64,000 nt of DNA, taken from contig JAGMUV010000002.1 of NCBI GenBank assembly GCA_020744425.1, positions 5,128,501 through 5,192,500 of the forward strand, in the 5' to 3' direction. Under the pieces are notes generated by a model, which saw only the letters and a program-made list of their open reading frames with translations, was not told the DNA's origin and did no database searches. The position numbers were made by a program, and so were the translations under genes. Source of the stretch: Dactylonectria macrodidyma. Lineage: Eukaryota; Ascomycota; Sordariomycetes; Hypocreales; Nectriaceae. Positions 1 to 9,672 of the stretch are shown one piece after another. The stretch's first letter is position 1. Each line of letters starts with the position of its first letter.

Positions 1-313
1 TATTGCTGCCTGTTGGTATACCGATCTCCAACTATATTTGACATACATCACATAAATAATCCCGGCCGTTTGCCTAGTCATGTTGTGCTGATAGGTTTTC
101 GCGTCGGCTGTTACAACAAGTTGAGCTGTGCACATTGGACAAGGACAGAACGTATTAAAAGCGCAATTAAACTATGCAATATCTAGCGAGTATTGAACTT
201 GAACCGATTTGTGATCCCAACGCGGGCCCTTGTCGACACTCATACTCACATCCAACGCGTCTCCACGTGGATGAATAGACATCAACTTTTGATTTCTAGC
301 TCCATCCCTCGAG
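1..313. other. Window edge, no gene seen
   Basis: This stretch lies downstream of the first dehydrogenase gene and holds no convincing reading frame. It is probably 3' flank or terminator sequence of that gene. Confidence 0.5.
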
Positions 314-1537
314 CTAGAGAGCCTTCATAATCATGTTGAAAATCTTGAAATCATCCTCAGAATCCTCGATAGTAGTCTTCACAGGCTTATCCAACGTGAC
401 TAAGTCGTACAGCTCCTTCATCTCCAGAGTATATGCATCCTCATATGTGGTGCGCAATGTGGTCTCCTTGTACACACCATCTGCATTTTCCGCAATGTGG
501 ACTGTGATAGGCAGCCCCTTGACGTAGGGCGTGTCGTACTGGATCCGGACAGTCTTCTCACTGCCGTAGACCTCAATGTGGGCGTCGAATCGTGGCACAT
601 TGTCGATGCCGGATTCGTAGCTGACATTGAAACCTGGGTACTTGAACAGGACACTGAGTGATTGTCAGAATTTATCCTGAGATGGGCATTGATGAAAAAA
701 AAAAAAAGTGTGGCGACATACTTCCAGAATGGCATCGTATCACTTGCGCCAATGACTGCTTCAGGCATGCCCAATGCCTCTCGCATAGCCGAGATATCGT
801 GGGAACCGAGCGAGCCGAGCAGCTGCCAGAACAGTCGGTTCGCATCAGTAATTTCGGCACCACACTCCGTGAGGCCGGTTCCCACGCTCTCCTTGTTCCG
901 GGCTTTCAGATCATCGGAGTCTTCCTGTTGGAAATCCGTAAACTTCTTGGGGAATGTGCCTGATTGGGAGACAAAGGCGGAATTGGGTCCGATGATGTCT
1001 GTTGTTGATCATTAGCTTTCCCGCTGAAGAAATCCCGAGTGTGAACACCGGTTTCTGCTGACCTCTAACACGAGCGTACATGATTTTCTCGATTCCCCCA
1101 ATCTCCTTGACCGCGGTTTGAAACGCTGCAGCGTATCGTCGCATGTAGCCGACCATGACTTTGCCCTTGGACGACTTCTCGGCCTCCTTGATTCTGTGCA
1201 GATCACGGACATTGAATGCGGCTGGCTTCTCAAGTAAGACATGCTTGTTGCTCTGCAGGGCGAGAATGGTGTGGTCGGCATGATACTCTGTGCTGTTGAC
1301 GACGAATACGACGTCAACCTCGGGTGCCGCGCAGAGCTCCTTGGGATCTTTCGTCGTCTTGGGAATTCCGCCGACGACCTTGCTCTTGGCGTGCTCAAGA
1401 GACTTTTCGGACACGTCGCAGAGGTATGTGACCTTGAAATGGTCTGACATATGCCCCAGTGTCGGGATGTGGATGACTTGCGATACTTCTCCGCAACCGA
1501 TCAAACCTACCCCGACGATGCGATTTGCGCTGGCCAT
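314..1537 (-). CDS. Gfo/Idh/MocA family NAD(P)-dependent oxidoreductase
   Basis: Predicted 363-residue cytosolic dehydrogenase of the Gfo/Idh/MocA family, whose members oxidise sugars, inositols or related diols with NAD(P). Exons are 1537-1063, 998-722 and 653-314; the intron edges are GTCAGC/ACAG and GTATGT/TCAG and the frame is kept throughout. The N-terminus shows the Rossmann glycine motif (GLIGCGEV, near residues 11-18). The family's conserved E-K-P is at residues 103-105, in HVLLEKPAAF. The start at MASANR is preferred over an upstream ATG because it places the nucleotide fold at the N-terminus. The second intron carries a long T run on the coding strand. The gene is divergent from the Zn2Cys6 regulator at 2104, and two relatives lie within 6 kb. 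The substrate cannot be told from sequence; myo-inositol dehydrogenase-like is one option. Confidence 0.88.
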
Positions 1538-2103
1538 GGTTGAAAGATGACTTGGATGAAGAAGACTTGAATTGGATAATTGGTGAGGAGAAATGCACAC
1601 TGTTGCTCATGTAAATCCAGGGTTTATTACTTGCATGATGGACGATATGAACGGATCTCGTAGATATAACTTCAAAAATCGGATCTACATAAACCCCTCC
1701 GCTGTCATGTAACTCGTCCATCATGCTTAGACACGTCTAACCCCAGACGACAGCCCCGCATTCTGATGGTTCGGCTAGCTCGCCGAAGATACCGGCGATG
1801 GATTTTGCACTGGACGTTGTTTTCCCGAAGATTAGGCTCACCTTCTCTCCACTTCTGCGAGAACCGATGATTCTATTTGTCCATGATCAAGTCTCTTCTA
1901 CCCCATTTCCACCCCACTCGGCTGCATACAATCGGTGTTTCTTGAACGGCATCTTCGGTGGTCAGCCGACACGACATCACTCAAGTGTCACATCTCTTCT
2001 CTACTCTGCTCTCCAATATCGATCTCGCCCGGGCTCGGAACCGATCGACACGGGCCCTTCGTCTGCTTGACCATTAGATCTGCCCCCGGGGAAGCGTCGC
2101 CTG
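1538..2103. promoter_or_regulatory. Divergent intergenic region
   Basis: About 570 bases separate the start codons of the dehydrogenase (minus strand) and the Zn2Cys6 regulator (plus strand). This is a shared promoter by position. I did not recognise a specific operator. Confidence 0.45.
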
Positions 2104-4459
2104 ATGCAGAAAACTCCGCAGCCGGACACGGCCGACGAAGACTACGACCTTGACCGAAGCGCCGAAGCCTCGCCACCAGCCGTAACTTCGTCGTCTCGCA
2201 AACGCCCTGCAAGCCATGACGCTTCGGCCGGCCAAGCTCGAAAAAGGGCCCCGACGGCATGTCATATTTGCAAGAGCCGCAAGGTCAAGTGTTCCAATGA
2301 CAGGCCGCAATGCGTTGGCTGCGTGCGTCTGGGCTGCGAATGCGTGTACCCGGAGCAGAATTATCGACTCCAGTATGTAGCCACTCGGGGGACACACTGA
2401 ACATGTCTCTCTGCTAACATGTCACGCCTTATTTCCAAAGGACCGATCCAAATAGTTCCATGATTCTCCACACTCTAAATGAGATACTGCAGAGACTGCC
2501 ACCCCGTGATGAAGGCCCTGCAGTCACCCCTGTGGAGGCTAGAGTACTATCTAAATTTCCCCACGGGGCCCCATTACCTGCATCGAGCTTTCCCCCAGAC
2601 GTCACTGTGGCACTTGACGCTACCTCAGTGCAATACCAGAGAAAGACAGTCACCGCGTGTGATGAACCATCGGAGTATATGGCACTGGATTCTGTATTCC
2701 GGTGGCCCATCTTCGCCGATAGTTCTGCGACGAGATGGTCTCAGCAGACCTTGTTCATCGCCGATCAGGAACCTGAACACAATGATGTGCTGACTCGCAG
2801 GCGTGGCTCAACGAGACTTCCACCGTTAAACGACTATGATGACCTCGTTTTTCTGATCCATCAATTCCTTCGGCACGTGCACATTAAAAATCCGGTGCTA
2901 GACAGCAAGACCTTGCTGGGGGATACCAGGATAGTGGCAGAAACTGGTCCTCTGTGGGATACCCGATCCTGTCTCGTGGTAAGTATAAACTGAGGCACCC
3001 TCTGGGCCGTTTGCCCTACCGAATTCCATGACCCCAAATATTTCATGCATATAATCAAACTGGGTGTTTCGTTTCCGCTAATTGCTGGCGTAGCTACTCG
3101 CGGCTGCCCTAGGCGCCATCGCAGCCCCCTTTGACCCAACGACCTTCCCAGAAGACACGCCGCTTGGCACATCGTCCCATGATCTAGAAGCGAGGGTGCG
3201 AGGAGAGGCCTACTACCACTCTGCCCGTCGGCGTTTTGGACTTTTAGATCGAAGCATGGCGGCCTGCCAATGCTATCTCTTGTCGGGAATATACCTGATG
3301 TACACTATACGGCCTCTTCAAGCGTGGCAGTCCTTTAATCAAGCATCAACAGTCTACCTGGTATATCTGAGAAGCCATGGGAGATTTGGTTCTGAAGGCA
3401 ATCAGTGGAACGACACTCAAACGCCCTCCCTCAGAAGTCTAGAACAGCGACTCTACTGGAGTTGCCTCAAGTCCGAAAGGTGCGCTCAAGTCTCCCGAGC
3501 AATGATCTAAGTGGTAGAAGATTAAAGCAGCTGATATCCAACAGTGAAATCCGCAACGAAGTTCCATTACCACCATCAGGTCTCTCTGAGATCAACTACC
3601 CTCACATGTTTCCATCACCTCCCTCAGCTGACATGCTCAACATACCTCTCCCGAACGAGTTTGCCGCCTTTTCAAGCGGAACACTCATGGCTGTCTCACC
3701 CCAGTCCACCTCGACAGCATCCTCTGACTCCATGGACCACGCACTGCTGCACGAGCAATCCTGGTTCTACTATTTGACCGAGGTTTCCTTGCTACGGCTT
3801 TCGAATAGAATTGTCCAGTACTTTTATTCGGCCGACAGCTCGTCGTGGCTTCGGGTCAATATTCTGAACATGATCAACGCAGCCGAAGAGTTTGAGAGCC
3901 AGCTTGAGGGATGGTGAGGCTCCACTCCCTACGGAGACTTTGTCTGATTGATACTAATTAGTTGAGTAGGAAAGAGTCTCTTCCTGTACCAATCCGGTTC
4001 TGGGACCCAAATCTGGCGCCTGACAAATACACCGAACTGCATATAGCAACATCCGGACGATATTTAAGACTAAAAAGACTCATATACCGCCCCTTTCTAT
4101 ATCGCTATGTTCATCTACAAGTGCAAGACACACTACTACGTGACACCATCCAGTCATACGCGGAAAAGTGTGTCCAGGTCTGCTTTCACTCAACTTATGC
4201 GGTTGGCCAAACACACCGCCATCATGGCTCGTGGTTTCGATGCCGTGAGGATGCGGTCGCCGCCTTGACCTTGCTTTCGGCGAAAAAGGTTGGTTTGATC
4301 AAGAGTATGAACATGGAAATGCAAGCGGAGTATTTCCTTCGGACAAGCATCAATCGCCTCAAGTATTGGGAGGAGGAGAGTCCTGACGTGAAATTGGCGC
4401 GCCAAATCATTGAGCTGATGTGTACAGAGTACAGCACGTTGGATCCTAGTTTACGCTGA
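2104..4459 (+). CDS. Zn2Cys6 transcription factor with fungal_trans domain
   Basis: Predicted 683-residue nuclear regulator. Five exons (2104-2372, 2441-2978, 3094-3479, 3545-3913, 3970-4459) join in frame with GT-AG introns. A Gal4-type zinc cluster is near residues 53-80, with six cysteines in the expected order and a basic stretch (KSRKVK) between the second and third. The centre and C-terminus match the fungal-specific transcription factor domain: LRSLEQRLYWSCLKSE, then the characteristic SEIRNEVPLPPSGL block and an FWDPNLAP segment. The gene sits between three Gfo/Idh/MocA dehydrogenase genes and is divergent from the first, so it may be their pathway regulator; that link is inferred from position only. 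The inducer is unknown. Confidence 0.85.
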
Positions 4460-4507
4460 AAAAAAAAGTAACGAGAATTTAAATAATACCACGATCCCTG
4501 ACAATAC

Positions 4508-5641
4508 CTATGCCTGGTCTTGAGGATACACTAGTCCATTCTGTGCTCGAACCTGGTCCATCAGACGCATCACCCTCAGCGTCTCTGCCAAGGGCATCCT
4601 CGAGCTTTCTGTTCGTCCCGCAAAAATATCCTGCGCAACCGCATCTGCTTCATAGATGAATCCAAAAGTGCCTTCAGCATGTGTGAAGGGGAAATCCTGC
4701 TCCTCTCCCTTGGCGTTTGTTACCCTGAACCCGGTAGGGCAGCTCGGTCCTAGCTTAGTATAGAGGGTGATGGACCCTTCTTTGCCCTCGATCCGTCCAA
4801 AGTCCTGCGGGCTGTTGGCAAGAACTGTGGCAATGCAGACGGCGGTTTGTGAGTGGTTATCGGGCGTCTTGTACTGCAGTGTCACGACGTCGGCCTCGTC
4901 GGCGCCGTTGGCGATGTCCATGGATGATGTGACCTTGACTTCGGGATGGTCCTCTCCCAGTTGGCCCCGGCCGAAAATCAACGAAGAGTAGCTAATGGGA
5001 TAGATGCAAAGATCCAAGAGGGCACCGCCGCCGAGCGCAGGGTCTTTAAGACGTGAGCTTGCTGGCAGGGCGTCCCAGTCGCCCCCAAAACCAATCTGAA
5101 TGATGGAGCGCCACACGCGACCGATGACGCCTTCCTGGATCTTCTTCTCTAGCTCAATGGCAAGGGGGAAGAATCTCGTCCAGACGGCTGTTCGTTGTTA
5201 ACCTCATAGTCACAAGTACAGAGATTAGATCTGCTCACCTTCCATCAAGAACACGCCCTTTGCCTTGGCGGCAGCAACAACTTCTTCGCCCTCCTTGCTA
5301 TTGATCGTGAAAGGCTTTTCGCAGAGCACGTGCTTTCCAGCTTTGATGGCATCGAGGCAGTTCTGCTTATGTAGGCTGTGAGGGGTGGCGATGTAGATAA
5401 TGTCGATGTCAGGAGCATCGTACACTTCCTGATATGAGCCATAAGCCTTAGGACGCTGGCCTTCGCCCTTCCAGTGTGCATCAATGAACTTTTCAGCCTT
5501 GTCAATGCTGCTTGTCGTACCAGCAGCACCGAGCACATGCTTTGCTGGTCCACTCGCGCGCGGAGCAAGAATGTCGTTGACAAACATGCCGGCGATCCAG
5601 CCGGTGCCGACAACACCCCATCGTAGCTCAGAGCCTGCCAT
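4508..5641 (-). CDS. Gfo/Idh/MocA dehydrogenase, dihydrodiol/D-xylose dehydrogenase-like
   Basis: Predicted 360-residue NAD(P)-dependent oxidoreductase in two exons (5641-5239, 5187-4508), with intron GTGAGC...ACAG. The N-terminal Rossmann motif is GVVGTGWIAG (residues 9-18) and E-K-P is at residues 108-110. The downstream block (LKDPALGGGALLDLCIYPIS) is the sugar-binding lysine/glycine/aspartate region of the family. This arrangement is typical of fungal proteins related to dimeric dihydrodiol dehydrogenase and D-xylose 1-dehydrogenase. It is convergent with the regulator at 2104-4459, with only about 48 bases between the stop codons, and divergent from the next dehydrogenase. The substrate is inferred at subfamily level only. 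Confidence 0.88.
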
Positions 5642-6220
5642 TATGGAATGGGTGTGTAATTTGTGTATCTTGGGTGAAATAGCTGGGTAGATGTCGTTAT
5701 AGAGAACTCGGAAAAGCTGCCCGATGACCCCTCCCGTCTATTTAAGTACCTAGCTTTCACTGCATGTCGGGGTAGGCAACGCTTGATGGGGTGCTGTTGT
5801 CCCCATTGTTTCCATTTCTAAGCCAACTTCTAGTGCTACGGCAATTCCGGTAGGCCTCCGAGCGAGCGTTACTTACTCTGCTCTCGTTTCTTGTCCTCTC
5901 GTCTACTCGGTGGGGATAATCCGCTTCGTTAAATGCTCGGCATCCTCGCCGGAGTTACCGATCTAGCTCCACCTCAGCACACCACCAGCAACAACGAATT
6001 GCTGATCCTCCATGCGACGATGCGCAATGATGAGGATGACCGGAGAAACTTAGGGAGAATACACCCTGAATAGGAAAACGAGGGGTTTGTGGCATGACTA
6101 ATACCATGCCGTGCTCAACCATTACAAAGCTGTCCTTTAATCTACGCATTGTGTTTCCCTGCCTCCCACTTCATTCACGACAATCTACAATCATCCTCAA
6201 CTCCAAGCAGCATCACAATC
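5642..6220. promoter_or_regulatory. Divergent intergenic region between two dehydrogenases
   Basis: About 580 bases lie between the start codons of the two divergent Gfo/Idh/MocA genes. The stretch is a shared promoter by position; no coding frame is supported. Confidence 0.45.
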
Positions 6221-7470
6221 ATGGTATCCAAGGTTTACAAGGCCGGCATCATCGGCTATGGAACATCGGCCAACGTGTTCCATATTCCGTTTCTTACTGC
6301 CTCTCCGTCTTTCACTGTCCATGCGATCGTTCAACGCTCCGGCGATTCCGCCAAGGAGGCACACCCAGACGCAATCATTTACAGGTCTACCGATGAACTA
6401 CTCAATGATAAGGACGTTGACCTTGTCATACTTTGCACTCCCGTACAAACACACTTTGAGATGGCGAAGCATGCTCTGAAAGCTGGCAAGCATGGTAAGA
6501 ACTGCCAGTTGGACGAATAAAACAAAGCTAACACAAACAGTTGTTGTTGAGAAGCCGTTCTGTCCCACGAGTGAGGAGTGTGACCAACTCATTCAGCTAT
6601 CCAAAACTGAAGGGAAACTTCTCATCCCCTTCCAAAATCGTCGTTGGGACGTCGAATTCTTGACCCTTCAAAAAGTCATTGCTGAGGGCCATCTGGGCAG
6701 GGTTGTCGAGTTTTCGTCACACTACGACTTGTACCTGAAAGATCTGCCTGGATTTTGGCCCGACATGGTCACAAAGCCTGGAGGAAGCCTTCTTCATGGG
6801 CTTGGCACTCATATCATTGACCAAGCGCTGGTCCTGTTTGGGCTACCCTCTAAGGTTACTGGATTCTTGCAATCGCAGCACGGGGAGGGTTTTCAAGATG
6901 CCTTTACGGTCTTGTTCCATTACAAAGACGGGCCGTTGGTTACACTTAAGTCAAGCTTGCTGAGCCCAGAAACTGAACAGCTACGGTTCTGGATTCGTGG
7001 AGACAAGGGAAGCTATAGAAAGGTATTCATTGCCCTTTTGTTCCACTCCTTCATCGTCAAGGAACTGACATGATCCGTGCTAGTGCCATATTGATCCTCA
7101 AGAACCTCAAATCAACGACGGGATGAAGTTGGACGACCCGCAATTCGGCAAGGAAGACGAATCGAAATATGGTTTGTTCCCCACCCCGAGATTTCGCAGG
7201 CTTTGTACTAAATAGAATACAGGTATCTTGACCGTCGATGGGGATCCAGATGGTAAAGAGGCCCAAAAGCGCTTCGAGAGCGGGAAACTCAACAGATCTG
7301 TCTACCCGAATGTTGCCCCGCAAACTTATGTGAAGTTCTATGACCTCATCGGGGCCGCTCTTGATGGCAAGGGCGAGATTCCAGTGAAGCCAGAGGATAG
7401 CCGAGACGGGATTAGACTTATTGAACTGGCGACAGCCAGCTTCGAGAAGGGCATTACAATCGATGCCTAG
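6221..7470 (+). CDS. Gfo/Idh/MocA family oxidoreductase, YdgJ-like
   Basis: Predicted 363-residue NAD(P)-dependent oxidoreductase in four exons (6221-6494, 6541-7022, 7084-7171, 7223-7470), all GT-AG and in frame. The start GIIGYGTSANVFHIPF is the form found in the branch that contains bacterial YdgJ-type scyllo-inositol dehydrogenases and related fungal enzymes. The E-K-P motif is rebuilt exactly across the first intron (HVVVEKPFCP). QNRRWDVEFLTL and GGSLLHGLGTHIIDQAL are typical catalytic-domain blocks of this branch. It differs clearly from the other two dehydrogenases, so the three are not recent duplicates. The ATG is preceded by CACAATC, a reasonable fungal initiation context. The true substrate is unknown. 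Confidence 0.88.
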
Positions 7471-7694
7471 ATATTATCGGTTCAGTAATCAGAGCACGTT
7501 GTCTTTAAGAACAAGTTGGAGGCAGATAATACTTGGCCCATACAATAATCACAAGACAAAGGAGTCATGATCCAATCGGAAACGAAGTAAAGCCCGAGTT
7601 GAAGAAATATTCTCCGCCTCCAGACCCATTTCTTTGTGTATATTATCAATTTTATTACTATGTAACGATTGGCCGACGATTTACATTAAATCGG

Positions 7695-8804
7695 CTACGT
7701 AGAACCCGGGTTCAAGATTTGCTGCTGTTGCACACGGCTGAACACCTCGTTGACGTTATGCTTGGAGGCGGCACGCTTCTTTTGAATATATCCACGAAGC
7801 CCGGGAATCTTCGAGAGAAATGATAAGGTAGGCTCCTTCATCGGAAGTGAACCGGTCCGCTCCTCGTGTAGTAGACAGGCAATTGCCAGAACCAAACAAA
7901 TCCAGTACACATTGTAGGAAATGACTGATCCATACGTGGCAGTGTTTTGCCAGCCCAGGATCGCGTTGAAGACATCCCATCCGTTATCAGTCTCCGGGTT
8001 GCAGCAGTTGACATGCCAGACTGTTTGTTTGATGTTGTATGATCCGGGTCCGTTGCCAGCCTCTGCGACGTCGCTTCCAACTTTGACAGCAAAGGCGTGG
8101 TATTGCAGACTCCAGATAGCCTTTGAGAACATGCCGGCAGCGATAAGGTATAGGATGCTTGTGGAGGCAATCAGAAAGATCTGAATGGAGAGCATGTTTC
8201 CGCCTCGATAGATGAAGAGACCAACAATGATTCCTGCCAGGGCACCGCAAACGACTGGGAGGGGGAAAGAGGTGGCTGGGAGTCCCAACGAGACGCCTCC
8301 AACGAAGACGACTGCTTCAACACCTTCTCGAAGGGTTGTGATGAATGGCAGAATGAACATGACATGCCTGCGAGACCAGTCTCCAAGCCACGATTTCTTG
8401 TTGACGTCCTTCGTCCTTTCATCAAGGGCTTGTGCGATCTTGACCCTCCATTTGTCTTGCATCTTATTGATCCTCAACAGGGCAAGGCCCATGATTGTGA
8501 TAATGATGCAAGCGATCAAGTAGAATATTCCCTCCCAGAGATCTTCGGATTTAGCCCAAATGTCGGTTCCCAGCCCATAAAAGACGCCAATGAAGATACC
8601 TCCAATGATGAGACAAAGCAAAATCCCAGAGATGGCGCCGGCCCAGACTTGTTTCACCAAGCGTTTATAGACGGCCTGGTCTTGGTCCGGGCCTCCGAGG
8701 CATTTCTTGAGGAAAGAGAGGAGGACTGAGATGATGATGATGGCCTCCAAGCATTCTCTGAAGACGATGAAGAACACTTGGACCGCGAACACGTTTTTGG
8801 CCAT
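7695..8804 (-). CDS. FTR1: High-affinity plasma-membrane iron permease, Ftr1 family
   Basis: Intronless gene for a 369-residue multi-spanning membrane protein. It carries the two Ftr1 iron-permeation motifs of the R-E-x-x-E type: RECLE at residues 16-20 in the first membrane segment and REGVE at residues 159-163. About seven hydrophobic segments are visible, and length and order fit fungal Ftr1. In the known reductive iron-uptake system, Ftr1 takes Fe3+ directly from the Fet3 ferroxidase at the plasma membrane. That partner is the divergent neighbour at 9673, which strongly supports the call. The C-terminal tail is short, glutamine-rich and polar. Iron-dependent repression is expected because the shared promoter contains two exact SreA-type GATA sites. 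Confidence 0.96.
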   Translation of the reverse strand: MAKNVFAVQVFFIVFRECLEAIIIISVLLSFLKKCLGGPDQDQAVYKRLVKQVWAGAISGILLCLIIGGIFIGVFYGLGTDIWAKSEDLWEGIFYLIACIIITIMGLALLRINKMQDKWRVKIAQALDERTKDVNKKSWLGDWSRRHVMFILPFITTLREGVEAVVFVGGVSLGLPATSFPLPVVCGALAGIIVGLFIYRGGNMLSIQIFLIASTSILYLIAAGMFSKAIWSLQYHAFAVKVGSDVAEAGNGPGSYNIKQTVWHVNCCNPETDNGWDVFNAILGWQNTATYGSVISYNVYWICLVLAIACLLHEERTGSLPMKEPTLSFLSKIPGLRGYIQKKRAASKHNVNEVFSRVQQQQILNPGST

Positions 8805-9025
8805 TGTTCGAGCTGTACCTAAGAAGGCGGATTAGGGAGCCAAATAGTTGTCCGGAATAATTGATCAAGGTTTGCGATGCTCCGGCAGATAATCAGGCTC
8901 GAGTCGGGAGGTAGAGACAATAAGTCCATGGCCCAGAACGTTGGTAAAAAGTTTCAACGGTGACATTCCGCAGTACCCTGGTCAATTGTTTCGCAGTAAG
9001 CTTTTTGATTAAGGCCAACGGAAGG

Positions 9026-9034
9026 TTATCAGAT
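9026..9034 (-). promoter_or_regulatory. SreA-type GATA site ATCTGATAA
   Basis: Exact match to ATCWGATAA, the published binding consensus of fungal iron-regulatory GATA repressors (SreA/SRE/Urbs1 class). It lies about 220 bases upstream of the iron permease start codon. Binding is inferred. Confidence 0.7.
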
Positions 9035-9218
9035 GATCAGATTGAGGGACGAGTTGTGAAATTCAGCCGCGTGAAACTCACTAGACGAAGCTTTTTTGGA
9101 AATCTCGACTCGTATTGGCTGCAAAAGGTTGGTCGCGATGCCGATGATGCCGCGATGCCGTCTTAACCGAATACGTTCGTGCAAAGTTCGGCACACCAAC
9201 CCGGAGCCTCCACTTAGA

Positions 9219-9227
9219 TTATCTGAT
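9219..9227 (-). promoter_or_regulatory. SreA-type GATA site ATCAGATAA
   Basis: Second exact match to the ATCWGATAA iron-repressor consensus in the same intergenic region, about 445 bases upstream of the ferroxidase start. A further TTGATAA lies just to its right. Confidence 0.7.
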
Positions 9228-9672
9228 GTTGATAACGATACCCATAAAAATACGGATTGTCGATGCCGAAGCATCAGCCTACGGCTGTTCGGATGATCTA
9301 TCGATGCCCCGAATGTGTTCACTTTCACCCTAAATGCGGGTGTGGGATGGTATTGGGGATGATTGAGGGAATAAGATCATCGCTGGGATCAAGAATGATA
9401 CGAGCCAACAGCGGAATGATGGGACTTTTTTTTCTGGTTCAAATTTGAGATGTTGGAGCTGAAATCTGCATCTGATTTACGAGCTTTTGCAGAAAACAAA
9501 ACTCGCCCAGCTTTAAGCCCGTAGAGCCACAGCTGCAGGGAAAGTCTCTGGCGTGTGACTGAACAGCAAGGAGGGACACCCAAAGACTCGACCACCTTTG
9601 ATACCATCCTACTCACAACCCCGTGGTTGCCTTTTGGAATTTCTATTTCGTCTTAACGCACTCAGCAGGAAC

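Larger units (their letters stand above)
8805..9672. promoter_or_regulatory. Bidirectional promoter of the FTR1/FET3 pair
   Basis: This intergenic region of about 870 bases separates the divergent iron permease and ferroxidase start codons. It holds two perfect ATCWGATAA sites (on the minus strand at 9026-9034 and 9219-9227) and a partial one (CAGATAA at 8886-8892). Small frames here are not supported. Confidence 0.8.
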
